Of a stretch of DNA of 64,000 nt, positions 60,576-64,000 are shown in pieces. The stretch is from positions 10,414,001 through 10,478,000 of the forward strand of contig NC_088300.1 of assembly GCF_032854445.1 (NCBI RefSeq). The letters are read 5' to 3'. The position numbers and the translations under genes were made by a program. A model generated the notes under the pieces. That model saw only the letters and a program-made list of their open reading frames with translations, ran no database searches and was not told the DNA's origin. Numbering within the stretch: position 1 is the first letter of the stretch; each line of letters begins with the position of its first letter. Source of the stretch: Liolophura sinensis (taxonomy: Eukaryota > Mollusca > Polyplacophora > Chitonida > Chitonidae).

Positions 60576-60954
60576 CTGACACATTCTCCATGCCACTGAG
60601 CTTTGTGTATAATCTTCTACACTTCATTATCACCATTCCTGGCCAGATAAGGGCCAGGCTTAATCTAGGTTCAGATTTTGTACATGCTAATAATACCCAG
60701 AAAACCTGAAGATAAGGCAAGAGTAAGATCATAATCCACACTGTTAAAGGTATGTCTGTTATGTGATGGAAAACTGCAAACAGTCGTCCAATACCTGAGG
60801 GGCCCACATGTTGTTTCCCGTGGTAATTCTCAACATGTTCCAGTGCAAAGGCATTATATCGTTCACTAATCTCAAATAAGTAATAAAAAACACCAAAGGT
60901 TGCAGAGAGATAGCTAATCACAGCTAGCCAGGCCAATCTCTGACGGAAGTTCAT
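60517..60954 (-). CDS. LYSET: Lysosomal enzyme trafficking factor (TMEM251), 145 aa, single coding exon
   Basis: The product starts MNFRQRLAWLAVISYL and continues FYYLFEISERYNAFALEH, closely matching the conserved MNFRQR...FYY(V/L)FEISE.YN..ALEH start of vertebrate TMEM251/LYSET as I recall it. It has two hydrophobic membrane segments (about residues 9-27 and 71-90, the latter WIMILLLPYLQVFWVLL) joined by a luminal loop. LYSET is a Golgi protein that retains and activates GlcNAc-1-phosphotransferase (GNPTAB), so lysosomal enzymes get their mannose-6-phosphate tag. An in-frame TGA six bases upstream fixes this Met, as in the shorter vertebrate form. The last 16 residues lie in a tandem array and end VIIDA, near the vertebrate C-terminus. 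An acceptor TTGCAG at 61011-61016 places a 5' UTR splice just upstream. Confidence 0.88.
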   Translation of the reverse strand: MNFRQRLAWLAVISYLSATFGVFYYLFEISERYNAFALEHVENYHGKQHVGPSGIGRLFAVFHHITDIPLTVWIMILLLPYLQVFWVLLACTKSEPRLSLALIWPGMVIMKCRRLYTKLSGMENVSVKASPSAVTVLNGHVIIDA

Positions 60955-61281
60955 TCTTCATTGAGTCCACTTCAGAATTCAATGCTAATTGTTCACTGCA
61001 TTTGAGAAATCTGCAATGTAATAAACAAACATGCAATGTTACTTATAAAATTTTATATCTTTAATTGATATTTATCTCTGTACTTAATATCATCTCACAT
61101 ATCGCAAAGTTGTTAAAGAAAATAACCTGGCACAACTGCACATATCATTTTTCTTTCTTCAAGCTGTCATTGAGATCCTTCTCAGATGACAGCCAGAAAT
61201 TGTAGTATGTAATGCAACAGAACAATATGCACAGCATAGGTAAATTGTGAACGTCAACAAAACCTGAACTTATGGACTTAC

Positions 61282-61400
61282 GAGGCCCTGAAGCAGTTTT
61301 GTATCAACTCACATGTTGTTTGGACAACGTTTTAACCTACGTCAGTAGGTGAGTAAGAATGTTGGCGCGAGTAAAATTAGAACACTCCGCGTACTTTTCT
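61282..61400 (-). promoter_or_regulatory. Candidate LYSET 5' UTR exon
   Basis: A GGGCCTC/GTAAGTCC donor on the minus strand at 61282/61281 pairs with the TTGCAG acceptor near 61011 to give a roughly 270-bp leader intron. The transcription start cannot be placed. Confidence 0.3.
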
Positions 61401-61419
61401 TCTGTTTTAGTCGCTACTG

Positions 61420-63635
61420 GTATTATTGTTAAAACTTTCTACACAGTCTGAACACACAAGATCTCAAAACAAGGCAGGTTTTGCAAATGCAACCACGGGT
61501 GCTCAGCAGAATGAAATGTTTGTTAAGATTGTGTGAATAACAATGACTATTCCTGATTATGATTCAAAGACATACGTTTCTTGAAGTACTGTCAGTAGGT
61601 GTGTGTCATGACATTAACAACAACAACAACAACAACATGCAAAAACAATCTCGTCAGAAACACCTTAATTAGGGAATAACTTAAATTACAGAGGCTAGTA
61701 TTTCACCTTTTACACGAAACCATGTGATGCACGGCCCAAGCATACGTCAATTGTGCATGACAGGCGGAAAATCCGGTCAAAACCAATTCTCTGTCGTGTC
61801 ACAGCGACACCTTTCCTCCATTTTATTTCTTCGGTTGCATACAAATTCAGCATCGTCACATAAATATGAAGCGCCATAAAATTTGGAAGTCCGTAAGATT
61901 AAGAAGAGTATTTTATTAATAAATCAGAATAGTGCAGTTTTGTTCAAGAAAATTGCTTGAGTTACACTTGATATCTATCCAGGGCTATCCCGGATTTTCT
62001 TCAGTAGGTACTGTCGTACAAGTCATACTAAATAGGCAAGTAGATATACTCCTCAGGCAACATACATATCGTATATATGAAACGCCAGTGTGCATGCACA
62101 CGACGTCTTTACTATGCCAAATTGTCTACACCTTGGACTCCCCTCGGCGACATTTATTTGTATTAATTTCATACACTGTGTGTATCTATAATCATCAATC
62201 TCTTCAAGATAGAGAACTGTATACACTGAACTTGTATTATTTGCTTGATTGCAAAGTGGTGCCTAGATTCGCTAGGATTTGAACACGTGGACTGCACATG
62301 TGGATATGTGTTGCAGACATATTGCATATTAACCAAAAATATTTTTTACATGTAGGCCTACACAGTTTCCACAGCGATGTTATTTCATATATCTGTGCAT
62401 AGTCTCCATAACTTTTAAGATGCATTAAAAAGAAACCCGTATTGCAGTGCAGTCCCAATTTGGTGACATCTTAAATATCTGTTATATACGAGGGCTCTCT
62501 GTCAAGTCTGTCTAAATTCAAGAAAACAAACAGATAATATATAATATAAAGGAATATGAGAGATATAGATCTATGCCCTGTGTACATATATATGGAGGCG
62601 TATATAAATGGTGCAATGGTATATTTACATATCATAATTTACATGTAGTAAAGATAGAATGTATAGAAAAAATATTTCACTGATACACAACGGTAACCAG
62701 CATTGTGAGCCCGGGGAAACCCACGACCACCCGTAAGTTGTCGGTATAACTTCCCATCGTTACATTCAGATGGTTACAATGTTATACAGGTAGGCTATAG
62801 GTGTATATGTACATTTCTTTGCCAGATATATACATGTTCTTCTCAGAGGCCGTCTATTTTTCAGTGGGAGCTAAATGGTAACATAGTAGTATGATACCCC
62901 ACGATACTATGCAGACATGGATCTACTTTGCTTTTTGAGCCATCGTGCGCTGGATAGTTTCAATTAGACCGATTTTTGTGCGTCTTCAAATCGTGTGGCG
63001 CTCTTGATTCATCCACGGATTAATGGTATTGATGTATTTTCTTAATCAGACAAGCAGACCGGTGAACAAACATTAATCTTTGCTTCTCGTGCCGCACCGC
63101 CCCACTGATAGCCCTACAGGTGAGTCATTCAAATCAGTTTGGCCAGCTTTGTATAAACATAAAAGTCTATAACTTCTCTGTGTTTATAGTATACCTTGAC
63201 AACTAACAAAAGAAAAAAACAAAACAAGCACGATTAACAGCATCCCTCAGTCTTGTTATTTTATCAAGTTGCCGAATTCTAGATAAGGTGAATTACATGA
63301 ATACAAAAGTCATGAGTAAGCTCCAGTATATGACCATATTTGGTAAACCATGCATAGGTTTATACACATAAAGCTAATTAAAAGCTACGTGCTTGCTATA
63401 ATGGCTAACGTTAATTGTAGAGAAACAAAACTATGTCAAGAAACTTTAAATCCACCTGCCTGTTTTTACGTTGAAATTGGCATGTCATATAATTAAAACA
63501 ACGTTTGTCATGAGACCAAAATTTTGTTTGCTTTTGTATTGGGTTTTTATGTTTCACTGTTATATATGAACAATGGTTTATTTAACCTTTATTTTATTTA
63601 CTTAATTCATACATTTTTGTCTTACGTTGTACTTC
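61420..63635. other. Intergenic region upstream of LYSET
   Basis: Holds a short (caa)n run at 61617-61636 and a small SINE piece near 62690-62765 (cagcattgtgagcccgggga and cccacgaccacccg). No gene was recognised. Confidence 0.35.
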
Positions 63636-63639
63636 ACAT

Positions 63640-63880
63640 ATATCCTGCGTTTTCCAGCATTGGCCCATGTAAGAAACTGAGATTTTTCAACTTTTGCAAC
63701 ATTTCCTTCAGTTTCCCCCTGAAATAATAAAAATAAAAAAAATAACAGTTCTTACCTGACTATAGGTAAAAATATCCTCACCCAAAGTTAGAAAACTTAT
63801 ACACATATACCCTGCGTTTTCCAACAGCGGCCCATGCACGACAGTTAGCTTTTTTAGCTCTTGCAATACTTTCTTGATTT
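63640..63880. repeat. Direct repeat pair, about 75 bp, 160 bp apart
   Basis: catatatcctgcgttttcca (63637-63710) and catataccctgcgttttcca (63803-63878) begin two related segments, each continuing with a ggcccatg block and a ttttgcaac/tcttgcaat block. Probably part of a dispersed element. Confidence 0.6.
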
Positions 63881-64000
63881 TATTTATTTACATGTATTTG
63901 CTGGTGTTTTACGCCTCGTATTTAAGAATATTTCACTTATAAAACGGTGGCCAGAATTATGGTGTCAGGGGAAATCGACGACCATCCGCAGATTGCTGAC
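63870..64000 (+). mobile_element. SINE, cut by the window end
   Basis: Same family as the 9465 element: ttatttatttacatgtattt, gctggtgttttacgcctcgt, aaaacggtggccagaattat and ccatccgcagattgctgac. Confidence 0.6.

Overview
The window is animal genomic DNA. Genes have many small exons with GT-AG introns, coding density is low, and short interspersed elements and minisatellites are abundant. Several dispersed repeats (one containing 'ggtgttttacgccgtac' followed by a 'cggcggccagcattatggtgggagg'-type block; another containing 'ggtttaacgtcgtgctt') look like families I associate with mollusc genomes. A marine mollusc or near relative is my best guess from memory, not a tested result.

Layout. (1) 0.9-18.6 kb, minus strand: an 11-exon gene whose spliced 629-aa product matches fibrous sheath-interacting protein 1 (FSIP1). 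All splice phases close and a poly(A) signal follows the stop. Its introns are packed with tandem arrays. (2) 20.6-25.1 kb, plus strand: a two-exon gene joining an N-terminal THAP domain to seven C-terminal C2H2 zinc fingers; its intron also holds a minisatellite. (3) 27.7-34.5 kb, minus strand: a complete eight-coding-exon clan-2 cytochrome P450 (502 aa). A 5' UTR exon and a TATA box lie at about 35.6-35.7 kb. (4) 37.2-41.1 kb, minus strand: a decayed BEL/Pao retrotransposon interrupted by a 755-bp solo LTR with a 5-bp target duplication. (5) 45.9-46.7 kb, plus strand: a small two-exon gene for a 121-aa coiled-coil, single-pass membrane protein, followed by a 41-bp minisatellite. (6) 60.5-61.0 kb, minus strand: LYSET/TMEM251 in one coding exon, with two minisatellites in its 3' region. 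The rest is intron or intergenic DNA with SINE fragments and simple repeats.

The most striking pattern is where the minisatellites sit. Four separate arrays inside FSIP1, and one at the LYSET stop codon, have repeat units that contain a copy of the neighbouring exon end, including the splice donor or acceptor. The clearest is a 4.3-kb array of about 49 units of 89 bp. Each unit copies the splice acceptor and first half of FSIP1 exon 5, so it presents about 49 decoy acceptors upstream of the real one. That array also has a nested higher-order structure (445 bp inside 1,779 bp). These look like exon junctions that repeatedly seeded tandem amplification in one locus.

The genes do not form a pathway. 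FSIP1 (sperm flagellum/cilium), THAP-ZNF (transcription), P450 (oxidation), a small membrane protein and LYSET (lysosomal enzyme sorting) are ordinary chromosomal neighbours.
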